Assembly: GCF_006517435.1 (NCBI RefSeq)
Contig: NZ_VHQG01000004.1
Location: 310,001 to 374,000, forward strand
Length of the DNA: 64,000 bases
From: Schumannella soli
Lineage (GTDB): Bacteria; Actinomycetota; Actinomycetes; Actinomycetales; Microbacteriaceae
Direction of reading: 5' to 3'
Part shown: positions 56,490 through 64,000 of the stretch, in pieces
How positions within the stretch are numbered: the first letter of the stretch is position 1
Layout: every line of letters begins with the position of its first letter
Program-made: the position numbers and the translations under genes
The notes under the pieces: generated by a model
The model's input: only the letters and a program-made list of their open reading frames with translations
The model's database searches: none
Told to the model about the DNA's origin: nothing

Positions 56490-56933
56490 TCAGCTGCAGC
56501 CGGCCGCCGTGACGCCGCCCTGCTCGGTGACCGAGAAGGTCGCCCCGGTGGGGCTGAGCGCCCAGATGCAGAACGTCGAGGCGTTGTCGGCGGGCACGCT
56601 CTTCCACTGCGGGGCGCCTCCGGCGGGATAGGCGACGCTCGCGGCGCCGTACCCGAACGGCCTCAGATCGTTGGTCGAGAGCGTGGACGGGTACCGGCCG
56701 TTCGCCGTCACCGAGTACGCGATCGCGGCCTGCTTCGCCGCAGCGAGATCGCTCTTGACCCCGCTGTCCTTGGCGCCGTTCTGCACCGACACGTAGACCG
56801 GCACGGCGATCGCCGCGAGCACGCCGATCATCATGACGACGACGAGCAGCTCGACGAGCGTGAAGCCCGCGTCGCGGCGCGCGCAGTCGAGCACTCTCGA
56901 GATCCGACTCCGGGCGCGATCCAGCGCATCCAT
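56490..56933 (-). CDS. Second type IV pilin-like protein
   Basis: A 147-residue prepilin, paralogous to PilA. The 23-residue leader ends at glycine, then FTLVELLVVVMMIGVLAAIA with +5 glutamate. After the helix it shares the pattern QNGAKDSGVKSDLAAAK with PilA's QNNAKDSSVKSDLTNAK. A C-terminal disulfide is likely (FCIWALSPTG and the terminal AAGCS). It is the first gene of the locus after rpoC and may be an alternative or minor pilin. Confidence 0.88.
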   Translation of the reverse strand: MDALDRARSRISRVLDCARRDAGFTLVELLVVVMMIGVLAAIAVPVYVSVQNGAKDSGVKSDLAAAKQAAIAYSVTANGRYPSTLSTNDLRPFGYGAASVAYPAGGAPQWKSVPADNASTFCIWALSPTGATFSVTEQGGVTAAGCS

Positions 56934-57133
56934 GATTCCCCCTGATCCGGGCGGATGCCGGTGGTGAGTCGGCACGCCCTGCTGCGGCGGCGGGAGTCCC
57001 GTCCCGTCACCGTGCCGTGAGAGTACGTCGCGTCCGCGGGCGCGCATCAGCCCCACTCCGGGGCGCACCACGGCCCCGGATGCGCCCGGAACGCGCCGCC
57101 GGCACGCGAACGGACGCGTCTCCCCCGCCAACG
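56934..57133 (-). promoter_or_regulatory. Gap between rpoC terminator and pilin gene
   Basis: About 200 bp without a gene, upstream of the first pilus gene. A TACTCT box near 57020-57025 could be a -10 element, but no matching -35 was found. Confidence 0.25.
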
Positions 57134-57170
57134 ACGACGGCCCCCGCACCCGGAGTGCGAGGGCCGTCGT
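57134..57170 (-). terminator. Terminator after rpoC
   Basis: A 10-bp stem (57134-57143 with 57161-57170) with an inner GCAC/GTGC stem, about 40 bases after the rpoC stop. It ends the rpoBC transcript before the pilus locus. Confidence 0.75.
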
Positions 57171-57172
57171 GC

Positions 57173-57209
57173 GATCAGCTCGCGGAGCCGATCAGCTGCG
57201 AGTGCTCGA

Positions 57210-57215
<6 letters not shown>
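57173..57215 (-). repeat. Three direct copies of GATCAGCT at the rpoC 3' end
   Basis: GATCAGCT occurs at 57173-57180, 57190-57197 and 57208-57215, the last covering the rpoC stop codon. Spacings are 17 and 18 bp. No function is known. Confidence 0.5.
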
Positions 57216-61094
<3,879 letters not shown>

Positions 61095-61141
61095 TTACTT
61101 CTTCCTTCTTCTGACTTCTGTGAATCCTGATGAGGCCCGGA

Positions 61142-64000
<2,859 letters not shown>

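Noticed and set aside
41112-56933. Interpretation of the locus as a type II secretion system
   Set aside because: Presence of PilT, PilM, PilN and PilO and absence of a secretin or GspC/GspL-like proteins favour type IV pili.

Overview
The window is about 64 kb of chromosome from a very GC-rich actinobacterium, most likely of the family Microbacteriaceae. That placement is inferred from RpoA, RpoB and ribosomal protein sequences, heavy GTG start use, Ala/Lys/Glu-rich tails on ribosomal proteins, and a spc operon that lacks rpsN. No tRNA, rRNA, insertion sequence, prophage or CRISPR array was seen. Nearly all genes on the core backbone lie on the minus strand, so they are transcribed from high to low coordinates.

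The backbone, in order of transcription, is rpoB (cut by the window edge), rpoC, rpsL-rpsG-fusA-tuf, the S10 operon (rpsJ to rpsQ), the spc operon (rplN to secY-adk), the alpha operon (infA-rpmJ-rpsM-rpsK-rpoA-rplQ) and finally truA. Accessory blocks are spliced into this line. (1) Between rpoC and rpsL sits a 14-gene type IV pilus locus (41112-56933): two pilins, two unknown membrane proteins, PilB, PilT, PilC, three minor pilin-like proteins, PilD and PilM/N/O. (2) Between tuf and rpsJ lie an unknown lipoprotein, an AglE/F/G-like sugar importer without its ATPase, a divergently regulated ketose operon (ROK repressor; FrcB/C/A-like importer; two ketose 3-epimerase paralogues; a FrcK-like kinase) and a topoisomerase IB. 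(3) Between rplQ and truA lie a convergent LigC-type ligase / Prim-Pol pair, a DUF485-ActP acetate transporter pair and an OafA-like acyltransferase.

The housekeeping clusters are cut into smaller units by near-perfect GC-rich hairpins of 11-12 bp at the rplO/secY, rplE/rpsH, rpsK/rpoA, rpsG/fusA and fusA/tuf junctions. Two of these lie where rpsN and rpsD sit in other bacteria. L15, L17, L29 and S5 carry long low-complexity tails. Several non-ribosomal genes have a TAnnnT -10 box 6-7 bases before the start codon, which suggests leaderless mRNAs.

The most interesting part is the type IV pilus locus. It belongs to a single-membrane organism, so the PilMNO set comes without PilP or PilQ. The retraction ATPase PilT carries a 369-residue disordered N-terminal region holding about 14 copies of a short Phe/Leu-Asp motif, and large minor pilins may form an unusual tip. 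The second most interesting part is the ROK-controlled ketose operon, which has two tandem 3-epimerases.
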